Made by a program: the position numbers and the translations under genes. A stretch of DNA of 18,928 bases from an uncultured Eubacteriales bacterium (GTDB lineage Bacteria; Bacillota; Clostridia; Oscillospirales; Oscillospiraceae). The notes below the pieces were generated by a model, which was not told where the DNA came from, did not search any database, and saw nothing but the letters and a program-made list of their open reading frames with translations. Shown here one piece after another: positions 6,045 to 14,273 of this stretch (positions are counted from its first letter, which is position 1; the number at the start of each line of letters is the position of its first letter). The stretch lies in contig URPA01000037.1 in assembly GCA_900549545.1 (NCBI GenBank), forward strand, positions 1-18,928. Reading direction: 5' to 3'.

Positions 6045-7556
6045 ATGGAAATGTTTGCAATAGGCTTTTCTCAGATATTTAATCTGTCAAGTCTCCTTTG
6101 GATACTTGCGGGTGTGCTCCTTGGAATTATCTTCGGCTGCATTCCGGGGCTGACAGGCTCCATAGCGCTTGCCCTGTGCCTGCCGCTGATTTATACGCTG
6201 GATGTTATACAGTCAATGTGTCTTATCATGGGCATTTACATTGGCGGCTGCTCCGGCGGGCTGATTTCCGCCATACTCATAAATGTGCCGGGAACGCCCT
6301 CAAATATAGCGACGTCCTTCGACGGGCACCCGATGGCCGCCAGGGGTGAGGCGGGAAAGGCCCTCGGAACAGGCATTTTTTACAGCTTCCTCGGCGGCAC
6401 ATTCTCCCTCATCGTACTCTTCTGCATTGCCGGCCCCCTCGGCAGAATTGCTGTCAAGCTTGGAAAAGGCAATCTGTTTGCCCTCACGTTTTTTGCGCTG
6501 ACCCTGGTTTCCGGCCTGTGCGGGAAGAACATTCTGAAGGGGCTTGCCATGGCCCTTATAGGTGTGGCGCTTTCGATGATTGGCATTTCCGCCGTTGACG
6601 GGACACCGCGCCTGACAATGGGCATAAGCGAGCTCAACGCGGGGCTCCAGATTATTCCGGCGCTTATCGGCCTCTATGCCATTTCCGAGCTGATAAAAAG
6701 CACGGCGAAGGCGCAGCGGCAGCAAAAGGTGAACACAAATTTCAAAATCAAGGGCTTCGGCTTCAGCTGGAAGGAGTTCAAGGAGCAGCTTGGCAACTTC
6801 TTCCGCTCGGCCCTTATCGGGACGGGTATAGGTATTCTGCCCGGTATCGGCGGCATGACCTCCAACCTTCTGGCTTACATGGCGGCGAAAAACACCTCCA
6901 AGAACCCGGAGAAGTTCGGCACCGGTTATTTGGGCGGTATTGTTGCCCCTGAGACGGCAAACAACGCCTCCGTCGGCGGCGCGATGGTGCCGCTGCTGGC
7001 ACTGGGTATACCAGGGGACGGCTTCACCGCGGTCATACTCGGCGCGCTTATGCTGCAAGGCTTGACCCCCGGCCCGCTGTTCATGATAAAGTCCGCAAAT
7101 GTCGCCTATGCGATATTTGCCGCGCTTATCGTTGCGAATCTGCTGACGGTTTTCGTGGAATATTTCTTTATCCGCGGCTTCGTCCGCCTGCTCAGTGTGC
7201 CGAAGCATGTGCTGATGAGCATTGTTATCGTTCTTGCCATGGTGGGCGCCATTGGTATAAACAACCGCATTTTCGACGCGTGGACGGTTCTGTTTTTTGG
7301 CGTTCTGGGCTTTTTGCTCACAAAGCTGGACTTCCCGCTGACGCCGCTGATTCTCGGCCTTATCCTTGGCGCGGACTGCGAGGAATACCTGAGAATTGGC
7401 TTGCAGATATCCAAGGGGAGCTTTATTGGCATGTGCAAAGACCCCGTGACCATTGTGTTTCTGCTGCTGTCGGTTCTGTCCATAGCTATTGCTCCGCGCA
7501 TGGTTCGCAGGGCGAACAGAGGGCCCCAGGGCAAGGAAATGAAGGAGGACGATTGA
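6045..7556 (+). CDS. tctA: TTT transporter large membrane subunit, TctA family
   Basis: This 503-residue, highly hydrophobic protein is the transport subunit of the TTT system. It shows the two related Gly/Pro motifs of TctA: GCIPGLTGSIALAL near the N-terminus (from residue 31) and GILPGIGG (263-270). The long conserved block YLGGIVAPETANNASVGGAM and a GLTPGP motif (339-344) follow. Length is normal for the family. GGAGG lies 7 bases before the ATG, and the dehydrogenase gene starts 2 bases after the stop, so transport and catabolism are translationally linked. The exact ligand cannot be read from the sequence. Confidence 0.94.
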   Translation: MEMFAIGFSQIFNLSSLLWILAGVLLGIIFGCIPGLTGSIALALCLPLIYTLDVIQSMCLIMGIYIGGCSGGLISAILINVPGTPSNIATSFDGHPMAARGEAGKALGTGIFYSFLGGTFSLIVLFCIAGPLGRIAVKLGKGNLFALTFFALTLVSGLCGKNILKGLAMALIGVALSMIGISAVDGTPRLTMGISELNAGLQIIPALIGLYAISELIKSTAKAQRQQKVNTNFKIKGFGFSWKEFKEQLGNFFRSALIGTGIGILPGIGGMTSNLLAYMAAKNTSKNPEKFGTGYLGGIVAPETANNASVGGAMVPLLALGIPGDGFTAVILGALMLQGLTPGPLFMIKSANVAYAIFAALIVANLLTVFVEYFFIRGFVRLLSVPKHVLMSIVIVLAMVGAIGINNRIFDAWTVLFFGVLGFLLTKLDFPLTPLILGLILGADCEEYLRIGLQISKGSFIGMCKDPVTIVFLLLSVLSIAIAPRMVRRANRGPQGKEMKEDD

Positions 7557-7558
7557 CT

Positions 7559-8527
7559 ATGGCGGATAAAAAAAGAGTGCTTATTCCCATCCCGGTAAAG
7601 CCGGCGGCTGAGGAGTATCTGACTGAGCGCGGCTATGAGGTCGTATCCGACACCCCGACGGATGAGGCCTGGCTCAAGGAGCATATCGGCGGATTTGACG
7701 CCGCTATCATCAGGGGAACGCCGATAACGGAGAGCATTCTCGCCGCGGGTTTACCCCGGCTGAGGCTGATAGTCCGCCACGGCATAGGCTGCGACAATGT
7801 GGATGTTGCCGCGGCGACAAGGCTTGGCATTCAGGTGACATTTACACCCGCGGCCAGCATAAACGCTGTCGCGGAGCACACCATGGCCCTGATTCTGGCG
7901 CTTGCCAAGGAGATAATTCCCGGCAGCCGCATGACAAAGGCCGGGCAGTGGAGGGATTTTCGCCGGGATTATGAGGGCGTTGAGCTGATGAGCGCTACTC
8001 TTGGGCTGATAGGCGTGGGCCGGATAGGCAGCAATGTGGCAAAGGCGGCGGCCTATGGCTTTGGAATGAAGGTGATAGCCTTTGATCCATATGCAAACCC
8101 CGACACTACCGACCCCTGCATTGAGCTTGTCGGCAGCCGGGAGGCTGTGCTGGAGCGGGCGGACTTCGTCTCCGTGCATATGCCGCTCACGCCGGAGACA
8201 AGGGGCAGCATTGACAGAGAGTTTTTTTCGCATATGAAAAACGGCGCCTTCTTTATAAACAGCGCCCGTGGAGAGATCGTGAACGAGCAGGACCTGGCAC
8301 AGGCGCTCAGAAACGGCGATATCCGCGGTGCGGCGCTGGATGTCTACTGCACGGAGCCTCTTCCGGCGGATAATCTTTTCAAAGACCTCGACAATGTAAT
8401 CTGTTCGGCCCATTTTGCCACGATAACCGGCGCAACACAGGACAGACTCGCGCTGCACTCGGCAATAAGCGTGGATGAAGTTCTCTCCGGTGGGAAAATA
8501 AGCTGGCCGGTCAATCATCTTTCATGA
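7559..8527 (+). CDS. NAD-dependent D-2-hydroxyacid dehydrogenase
   Basis: This 322-residue enzyme belongs to the D-isomer-specific 2-hydroxyacid dehydrogenase family, which interconverts 2-keto and D-2-hydroxy acids with NAD(P)H. The nucleotide loop GVGRIG is at 152-157, and an Asp at 176 (FDPY) favours NAD over NADP. The catalytic Arg (R237 in INSARGEIVN), Glu (E266 in DVYCTEPL) and His (H285 in SAHFA) are all present. The ATG at 7559 is used because an open frame further upstream lies inside tctA; AAGGAGG lies just before the tctA stop. In a sugar-acid operon it plausibly reduces an imported 2-keto-aldonate to the aldonate used by the next enzyme, as in 2-ketogluconate catabolism. A phosphoglycerate or hydroxypyruvate dehydrogenase role is less likely by context. 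Confidence 0.9.
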   Translation: MADKKRVLIPIPVKPAAEEYLTERGYEVVSDTPTDEAWLKEHIGGFDAAIIRGTPITESILAAGLPRLRLIVRHGIGCDNVDVAAATRLGIQVTFTPAASINAVAEHTMALILALAKEIIPGSRMTKAGQWRDFRRDYEGVELMSATLGLIGVGRIGSNVAKAAAYGFGMKVIAFDPYANPDTTDPCIELVGSREAVLERADFVSVHMPLTPETRGSIDREFFSHMKNGAFFINSARGEIVNEQDLAQALRNGDIRGAALDVYCTEPLPADNLFKDLDNVICSAHFATITGATQDRLALHSAISVDEVLSGGKISWPVNHLS

Positions 8528-8540
8528 CTTTAGGAGCAAT

Positions 8541-10241
8541 ATGAAGAACAATAATTCTCAAGAATGGAAACACCCCGGCAACAGGCAGGAGCTGCTGCGC
8601 GCGGCGCTCTTGCAGGCCATGGGTTATACAAACATAGACATTGAAAAGCCGATAATCGGCATTGTCAACACCTGGGCGGAGACAAACCCCGGCCATCTGC
8701 ACTTTCGCCAGCTCAGCGAGGCTGTAAAGCGCGGCGTGTGGGCGGCGGGCGGCTTCCCGCTCGAGGTAAACACCCTGTCCATATGCGAGGTGTTTTTTGA
8801 CCTGTCCAGCCTGATATACAGGAACCTTCTGTCTATCGAGACGGAGGAGCTGATGGCCCGGCACCCATTTGACGGCATCGTCCTGATAGGCGGCTGTGAC
8901 AAGAACATTCCCGCACAGCTCATGGCGGCGGTCACGGTGGACAAGCCGACAATTTTCCTGCCGGGAGGCGCGATGCTGCCCGGAAATTACAAGGGCGAGA
9001 CTCTCTGCTGCGGAACTGACACCTTCAAGCTCTATAACCGTTACATCAACGGCGAGCTTACCTGGGAACAGATGATGGACAGGGCGGGCTGCCTATACGG
9101 TTCGGCGGGCGCGTGCCCCATCATGGGGACAGCCAACACCTGCCAGACTGTGGCCGAGGCCATGGGCATGGCTCTGCCCGGGACGGCGGCATCTCTGGGT
9201 GTTTCAGCCGAAAAGTCGCGGCAGGCGGAGACGACCGGGCGGCGTATTGTGGAAATGGTAGAGGAAAACCTCTGCGTTCATGACATCATAACCCCGGCCT
9301 CTGTGCGAAACGCCATTCGCGTCCTGATGGCCTGCGGCGGCTCAACAAATCTGCTTATTCACCTGAAAGCGATAATGCACAGAGCGGGGTTTGACATTGA
9401 CCTGATGGAGTTTGACGCAATCAGCAACGACACTCCGCTGCTCGTCAACGTCAAGCCGCACGGCACCAATCCTGTGGGGGCGGAGTTTCATAACGCGGGC
9501 GGAGTGCCCGCTGTGATGAAGGAGCTCTCAGGAAAGCTCGATTTGAGCTGCATGACGGTGACGGGGAAGACCGTGGGCGAGAACCTTGAAAATGTTGACT
9601 ACGCATACGACAGAAGCGTGATTCGCCCGATTGACGACCCCATCTCCCCGGTGGGCGGCATGTGCGTCCTCAAGGGTAATCTGGCACCCAACGGCGCGGT
9701 CATAAAGCGGAGCGCTGCCACGGAGCGGCTTTTGCACCACAGGGGCCGGGCAAAGGTTTTTGATGACCTTGCCGTTGCCGAAAAGTGGCTGGCCGACCCG
9801 GAGAGCGATGTGGATGAGGATACGGTCATTGTCCTGCGCGGCTATGGCCCTAAGGGAGCGCCGGGTATGCCGGAATTTGGCAACTATCTGCCCGTCCCGC
9901 CCGCGCTTCAGAAGAAGGGAATTTTCGACTACCTCCGCGTGACGGATTCCCGGATGTCGGGCGGCTGCTTTGGCTCAATAATCCTCCATGTCTCTCCGGA
10001 GGCTGAGCTCGGCGGCCCTCTTGCGGCGGTCAGAGACGGAGATATTATCCACGTGGAGGCGGATGAAAATCTTATCGAGCTTGAGCTGAGCGATGAAGAA
10101 ATCGCCCGCCGTCTGGAGCAGTTCAACCCGAAGGGACACCCGGATATAAAGCGCGGCTTCGTGCGTAATTTTATTGACCATGTGAATCAGGCGGATCAAG
10201 GCTGTGACCTGGATTACATGTGCTATGTCGAGGAGGAATAA
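8541..10241 (+). CDS. IlvD/Edd-family sugar-acid dehydratase
   Basis: This 566-residue enzyme is of the dihydroxyacid/6-phosphogluconate dehydratase family, which removes water from a 2,3-dihydroxy acid to give a 2-keto-3-deoxy acid. Cluster and metal motifs are GGCDKN (C119, D120, K121) and GACPIMGTANT (C192). The catalytic serine is S473 in DSRMSGGCFG. It resembles aldonate dehydratases (arabinonate/xylonate type) more than biosynthetic IlvD, for example in VNTWAETNP and RGVWAAGGFPLEV. The first ligand position, Cys in [2Fe-2S] aldonate dehydratases, is Gly (G51, NPGHLH), as in E. coli IlvD, which carries an oxygen-sensitive [4Fe-4S] cluster. It starts 13 bases after the dehydrogenase stop, and a DapA-like gene follows after 2 bases. 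The product is expected to be a 2-keto-3-deoxy-aldonate. Confidence 0.9.
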   Translation: MKNNNSQEWKHPGNRQELLRAALLQAMGYTNIDIEKPIIGIVNTWAETNPGHLHFRQLSEAVKRGVWAAGGFPLEVNTLSICEVFFDLSSLIYRNLLSIETEELMARHPFDGIVLIGGCDKNIPAQLMAAVTVDKPTIFLPGGAMLPGNYKGETLCCGTDTFKLYNRYINGELTWEQMMDRAGCLYGSAGACPIMGTANTCQTVAEAMGMALPGTAASLGVSAEKSRQAETTGRRIVEMVEENLCVHDIITPASVRNAIRVLMACGGSTNLLIHLKAIMHRAGFDIDLMEFDAISNDTPLLVNVKPHGTNPVGAEFHNAGGVPAVMKELSGKLDLSCMTVTGKTVGENLENVDYAYDRSVIRPIDDPISPVGGMCVLKGNLAPNGAVIKRSAATERLLHHRGRAKVFDDLAVAEKWLADPESDVDEDTVIVLRGYGPKGAPGMPEFGNYLPVPPALQKKGIFDYLRVTDSRMSGGCFGSIILHVSPEAELGGPLAAVRDGDIIHVEADENLIELELSDEEIARRLEQFNPKGHPDIKRGFVRNFIDHVNQADQGCDLDYMCYVEEE

Positions 10242-10243
10242 AA

Positions 10244-11158
10244 GTGCAGGTTGATCTCAAGGGCATTTGCCCGATTGTTGCCACCCCTTTTACAAAGACG
10301 GGGCTGGTGGATTATGAAAGCCTCGAGCGGGAAGTGAGCTTCATGGCGGATAACGGCTGCCACGGCGTGACGCTTTTCGGAATAGCCGGGGAGTATTACA
10401 AGCTCTCCGACGAGGAGAGCGAGCGCATGGTGCGCGTGGTGGTGGACACCTGCAAAAAGAAGGGAATACCGTCCATCATCTCCGTGACCCAGCACTCCAC
10501 CGAGCTTGCCGCGCAGAGAGCCAGGCACTATCAGGACTGCGGCGCAGACAGCCTTATGCTCCTCCCGCCCTTCTTTCTCAAGCCCGGCGCGGGGGCCATC
10601 TATGAGCACATGAAAAAGGTGTGCAGCGCGGTGGATATCCCGGTCGTGGTGCAGTACGCCCCGGAGCAGACGGGGGTCGCCATCGCGCCGGAGATAATGG
10701 CGAATCTCAGAAACGATGTCAAAACAGAGCTGTACTACAAAATTGAATGTAAGCCCGCCGGAGGGTACATTTCCAATCTTCTGCGGATAACGGACAACGG
10801 GGTAAAGGTCTTTATCGGCAACGCCGGATACCAGTTCATAGAGTGCTTTGACCGCGGCGCGATCGGCGCCATGCCGGGTGGGTCCATGTTCGACTTGTAC
10901 CTTCAGATTTATGACAGATACATCTCCGGGGACAGAGAGGGCGCGATGGAGCTGCACGGCTCGGTGCTGCTGCCGTTTTTGAACCACATCCGCCAGAATG
11001 TCGAGATGATAATCGCCTACGAAAAGCGGATAATGATGCGCCGCGGCATGATTGCCACGGACTACTGCCGCAAGCCCGATTTCGCTACCGACCCCGTTTT
11101 TGACAAGCTCTTTGACGAGTTTTATGAAAAAACCCTGCCCTATCTGAAAGGAAATTAA
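10244..11158 (+). CDS. DapA-superfamily lyase or dehydratase acting on a 2-keto-3-deoxy acid
   Basis: This 304-residue protein is of the dihydrodipicolinate synthase/N-acetylneuraminate lyase superfamily, a Schiff-base TIM barrel. Visible residues are the GIAGE loop (46-50), Tyr138 in VQYAPEQTG and the Schiff-base Lys166 in YYKIE. The GTG at 10244 is the start: GAGGAGG lies 7 bases upstream and it begins right after the dehydratase stop. The segment around YKIE and the late LPFLNHIRQN resemble, from memory, the L-2-keto-3-deoxyarabonate dehydratase branch more than true DapA. Context argues against lysine biosynthesis. It may cleave KDG directly, dehydrate a keto-deoxy pentonate, or act on a related intermediate. 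Confidence 0.82.
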   Translation: MQVDLKGICPIVATPFTKTGLVDYESLEREVSFMADNGCHGVTLFGIAGEYYKLSDEESERMVRVVVDTCKKKGIPSIISVTQHSTELAAQRARHYQDCGADSLMLLPPFFLKPGAGAIYEHMKKVCSAVDIPVVVQYAPEQTGVAIAPEIMANLRNDVKTELYYKIECKPAGGYISNLLRITDNGVKVFIGNAGYQFIECFDRGAIGAMPGGSMFDLYLQIYDRYISGDREGAMELHGSVLLPFLNHIRQNVEMIIAYEKRIMMRRGMIATDYCRKPDFATDPVFDKLFDEFYEKTLPYLKGN

Positions 11159-11159
11159 A

Positions 11160-11816
11160 ATGCGCGAGACTGTTATTGAGTGGATAGAGAGAGAAAAGCT
11201 GGTCGCCATTGTGCGCGGCATGGAGCCCCGGCAGTGCAGCGCGGTGGCAAAGGCACTGTATGAGGGCGGCGTCCGCCTGATGGAGATTACATACGACCAG
11301 AAAAACCCGGCGCACTGGCAGGACACCGCCGCCGCGATTGGCGCGCTGTCCAGAGAGTACGAGGGGCGGATGCTTATTGGCGCCGGGACTGTGACCTGCC
11401 CGGAGCTTGTGGAGCTGACCGCCAAAGCCGGGGGGAAGTTCATTATCTCCCCGGATACGGACGAGGCCGTCATCAAGAGGACCCGGGAGCTGGGGCTTGT
11501 CTCCATGCCCGGGGCCCTGAGCCCGAGCGAGATAAAGGCCGCCCACAACGCGGGAGCGGATTTTGTGAAGCTCTTCCCGGCGGGCAGCCTTGGCAGCGGA
11601 TATCTCAAGGCCGTGAAGGCGCCGCTGAGCCACATCAGGCTCATAGCCGTGGGCGGAGTGAACGAGGATAACGCCGCGGAGTTTTTGAAGGCCGGGGCCG
11701 TCGGCCTTGGCGTGGGCGGCAATCTGGCAAAAAAGGCGTGGATCGATGCCGGGGAGTACAGTAAGCTCACTGACGCCGCAAAGGCGATCGTGGCCGCGAT
11801 CAAAGCGGCGGGATAA
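11160..11816 (+). CDS. eda: 2-keto-3-deoxy-6-phosphogluconate (KDPG) aldolase family
   Basis: The 218-residue product is a class I KDPG/KHG aldolase. It cleaves 2-keto-3-deoxy-6-phosphogluconate to pyruvate and glyceraldehyde 3-phosphate through a Schiff base. R19 (AIVRG), E42 (LMEITY) and the Schiff-base K137 (DFVKLFPAG) are the family residues. IGAGTV (73-78) and ISPDTDEAVI (96-105) are also typical. The gene begins 1 base after the stop of the DapA-like gene, so translation is probably coupled. Its position before a KDG kinase gene fits the last step of an Entner-Doudoroff-type route. The 6-phosphogalactonate analogue is also a possible substrate. Confidence 0.92.
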   Translation: MRETVIEWIEREKLVAIVRGMEPRQCSAVAKALYEGGVRLMEITYDQKNPAHWQDTAAAIGALSREYEGRMLIGAGTVTCPELVELTAKAGGKFIISPDTDEAVIKRTRELGLVSMPGALSPSEIKAAHNAGADFVKLFPAGSLGSGYLKAVKAPLSHIRLIAVGGVNEDNAAEFLKAGAVGLGVGGNLAKKAWIDAGEYSKLTDAAKAIVAAIKAAG

Positions 11817-11836
11817 GCGCCCGGAAAGGAGAAAAA

Positions 11837-12859
11837 ATGGCAAGAGTCATCAGCTTTGGCGAGATTATGCTCCGCCTGAACCCGGAGGGGTACCAGCGCT
11901 TTGTGCAGGCGGACAAGTTTGAAGTCAGCTATGCCGGGGGCGAGTGCAATGTGGCCGTCTCACTGGCAAACTACGGTGTGGACGCGGCCTTCGTCACGAG
12001 GGTGCCCGCCCATGAGATAGGCCAGAGCGCAATAAACGCCCTGCGCCGTTACGGTGTGGACACAAGATACATGCTGCGCGGCGGCGAGCGGCTGGGCGTG
12101 TATTACTGCGAGAAGGGGGCCTCCCAGCGCCCCTCGAAGGTCATTTATGACAGAAAAAATTCCGCCATCGCCCAGGCACAGCCCGGAGATTTCGACTGGG
12201 ATGAGATTTTTGACGGGGCGGACTGGTTCCACTGGACTGGCATCACCCCGGCGCTGGGCGGCAGACTGCCGGAAATCTGCATGGAGGCCTGCAAGGCGGC
12301 AAAGGCCAGGGGGCTCACAGTCTCCTGTGACCTGAACTTCCGAAAGAAGCTGTGGACCAGCGCGCAGGCAAACGAGGTGATGAGCACTCTGATGCCCTAT
12401 GTGGATGTGTGCATCGCAAACGAGGAGGACGCCAAGGACGTCTTTGGCATCGCGGCGGAAAATACGGACATCTCAACCGGCAGGCTCGATCATCAGGGCT
12501 ACATCTCCGTTGCTGGGCAGCTTTGCCGGCGCTTCGGCTTCAAAAAGGTGGCCATTACCCTGCGCGGCAGCCTCTCGGCCAATGACAATGACTGGGCGGC
12601 CATGCTCTACGAAAACGGTGAGGCTGTGTTCTCGCCCAGTTACCGCGTGCACATTGTGGACAGAGTAGGCGGCGGCGACAGCTTTGGCGGCGGGCTGATT
12701 TACTCCCTGCTGACGGGCAAAAGCAATCAGGACGCCATCAATTTCGCGGTTGCGGCGTCCTGCCTCAAGCACAGCATAGAGCATGACTTTAATCTTGTAT
12801 CCGTGGCGGAGGTGGAGGCCCTTGCCGCGGGCAACGCCTCCGGCCGCGTGCAGCGCTGA
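11837..12859 (+). CDS. kdgK: PfkB-family 2-keto-3-deoxygluconate kinase
   Basis: This 340-residue sugar kinase of the PfkB/ribokinase family carries the N-terminal signature YAGGECNVAVSLA (residues 32-44) and the C-terminal signature DRVGGGDSFGGG (275-286), with D281 as catalytic base. The usual GAGD reads GGGD, a variant I associate with clostridial KDG kinases. It would phosphorylate 2-keto-3-deoxygluconate to KDPG with ATP, feeding the aldolase encoded 20 bases upstream. GAAAGGAG precedes the ATG. It is the last gene of the operon and is followed by a terminator. Other PfkB substrates, such as fructose, cannot be excluded by sequence alone, but the neighbours point to KDG. Confidence 0.87.
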   Translation: MARVISFGEIMLRLNPEGYQRFVQADKFEVSYAGGECNVAVSLANYGVDAAFVTRVPAHEIGQSAINALRRYGVDTRYMLRGGERLGVYYCEKGASQRPSKVIYDRKNSAIAQAQPGDFDWDEIFDGADWFHWTGITPALGGRLPEICMEACKAAKARGLTVSCDLNFRKKLWTSAQANEVMSTLMPYVDVCIANEEDAKDVFGIAAENTDISTGRLDHQGYISVAGQLCRRFGFKKVAITLRGSLSANDNDWAAMLYENGEAVFSPSYRVHIVDRVGGGDSFGGGLIYSLLTGKSNQDAINFAVAASCLKHSIEHDFNLVSVAEVEALAAGNASGRVQR

Positions 12860-12884
12860 GGGAACAATCTGACAATATTGCTGA

Positions 12885-12920
12885 GGGCAGGGCCGCAAAA
12901 TTGGCGGTTCTGCCCATTTT
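12885..12920 (+). terminator. Terminator of the sugar-acid operon
   Basis: GGGCAGGGCCGC (12885-12896) pairs with GCGGTTCTGCCC (12904-12915), including two G-U pairs, around a 7-base loop. Only ATTTT follows, so the T-tract is short and some read-through into the next operon is possible. Confidence 0.7.
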
Positions 12921-12932
12921 AGAACAAAAAAC

Positions 12933-12961
12933 TTGCTTAATAGTCAGAGTAGACTTATAAT
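12933..12961 (+). promoter_or_regulatory. Promoter of the larA-lctD-etfBA operon
   Basis: TTGCTT (12933-12938) is followed after 17 bases by a perfect TATAAT (12956-12961). It lies 27 bases before the larA ATG, so the leader is only about 20 bases long. I see no extended operator palindrome. Confidence 0.75.
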
Positions 12962-12988
12962 AGTAACGAACTGAGGCAGGAAAAGATA

Positions 12989-14254
12989 ATGAAAAACATC
13001 TTCATTCCCTATGGAAAGGGCAGTATTCCGTGCAAGGTTCCCGTTGACGCCGTGCTTCGCAGCCGCGTTGACGAGCTGAAAAGTGAAAAATCCGGCATCG
13101 AGCTAGTGCGGGAAGCAATGGACAGGCCGATAGGTTCACCCCGGCTTGCCGAGCTTTCAAGAGGAAAGAAAACCTGCACCATTATTATATCAGACCACAC
13201 CCGGCCCGTGCCCAGCAGGGACATACTCCCGCCCATGCTCCGGCAGCTGCGGGAGGGAAACCCCGATATCCGCATAAAGCTCCTCGTGGCAACCGGCTTT
13301 CACCGGCAGAGCACAAGGGAGGAGTTAGCCCGCAAATTGGGGGAGGAGCTTGCAGGCCGGGAGGAAATAATCGTCCATAACGCATTTGATGCGCAAAGCA
13401 ACGTGAAAATCGGCACGCTGCCCTCCGGCGCCCCGCTTGTGATTGACAGGGCGGCGGCTGAAACGGAGCTGCTGATAGCGGAGGGCTTTATAGAGCCGCA
13501 CTTTTTCGCGGGCTTTTCCGGCGGGCGCAAGAGCGTGCTGCCCGGTGTATGTGACAAAACAACCGTTCTCGGCAACCACTGCGGCGCTTTTATCGCCTCG
13601 CCCTATGCGCGCACCGGGGTTCTTGAGGGAAACCCGCTGCACAGGGATATGCTTGCCGCGGCGGAGATGGCAAAGCTCGCGTTTATAGTAAATGTTGTGA
13701 TAGATGAGCAGAAGAAAACCGTGGCCGCCTTTGCCGGGGATTTCCGGCAGGCGCACGAGGCTGGGGCGGCCTTCCTGCGGAGGTATTGCGAGCTTGAGGC
13801 CGTGCCCGGGGATATTGTGATAACATCCAACGGCGGGGCCCCGCTTGACCAGAACATTTACCAGTGCGTCAAGGGCCTGACTGCGGCCGAGGCCAGCGCC
13901 GCGCCGGGAGCGGTGCTTATCATGTGCGCCGAGCTTGCTGACGGTACCGGCGGGGAGGGCTTTTACCGCTCCCTGCGCGACTGCGAGAGCCCCCGGGCGC
14001 ATTTTGAGCAGTGCGCGGCAACACCGCAGGCGGAGACTATCCCTGACCAGTGGGAGAGTCAGATTCTGGCGCGGATACTTATGAAGCACCGCGTGATATT
14101 CGTTTCCCGCCCGGAGATGGAGCAGACGATCCGGGAGATGAAGATGGACTTCGCGGCGAGCATTGAACAGGCTGTCGCCATGGCCAGAGAGGAAAAAGGT
14201 AAGGACTCCAGAATCACGGTAATTCCCAACGGAGTGTCCGTGATCATTAAATAA
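12989..14254 (+). CDS. larA: LarA-family nickel-pincer 2-hydroxyacid racemase/epimerase
   Basis: The 421-residue protein matches the lactate racemase family, which uses a nickel-pincer nucleotide for hydride transfer at C2 of 2-hydroxy acids. With a constant offset of three residues from Lactobacillus plantarum LarA, the key residues are present: R72 (DHTRP), H105 (TGFHR), H171 (EPHFFAGFSGG), K181 (the cofactor-linked lysine), H197 (GNH), Q292 and K295 (YQCVKG). It is therefore probably active. The ATG is preceded by AGGAAAAG. Cofactor-making larB, larC and larE are not in this window. The family also includes malate, hydroxyglutarate and phenyllactate racemases and a gluconate 2-epimerase. 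Next to lctD-etfBA lactate is the default substrate, but a sugar acid is possible. Confidence 0.88.
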   Translation: MKNIFIPYGKGSIPCKVPVDAVLRSRVDELKSEKSGIELVREAMDRPIGSPRLAELSRGKKTCTIIISDHTRPVPSRDILPPMLRQLREGNPDIRIKLLVATGFHRQSTREELARKLGEELAGREEIIVHNAFDAQSNVKIGTLPSGAPLVIDRAAAETELLIAEGFIEPHFFAGFSGGRKSVLPGVCDKTTVLGNHCGAFIASPYARTGVLEGNPLHRDMLAAAEMAKLAFIVNVVIDEQKKTVAAFAGDFRQAHEAGAAFLRRYCELEAVPGDIVITSNGGAPLDQNIYQCVKGLTAAEASAAPGAVLIMCAELADGTGGEGFYRSLRDCESPRAHFEQCAATPQAETIPDQWESQILARILMKHRVIFVSRPEMEQTIREMKMDFAASIEQAVAMAREEKGKDSRITVIPNGVSVIIK

Positions 14255-14273
14255 TATGAGGAGGTAACAGCGT

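Noticed and set aside
10223..11803. A 526-codon minus-strand open frame opposite the DapA-like and aldolase genes
   Set aside because: Antisense shadow of two genes with catalytic residues in place; no ribosome binding site or recognisable domain.
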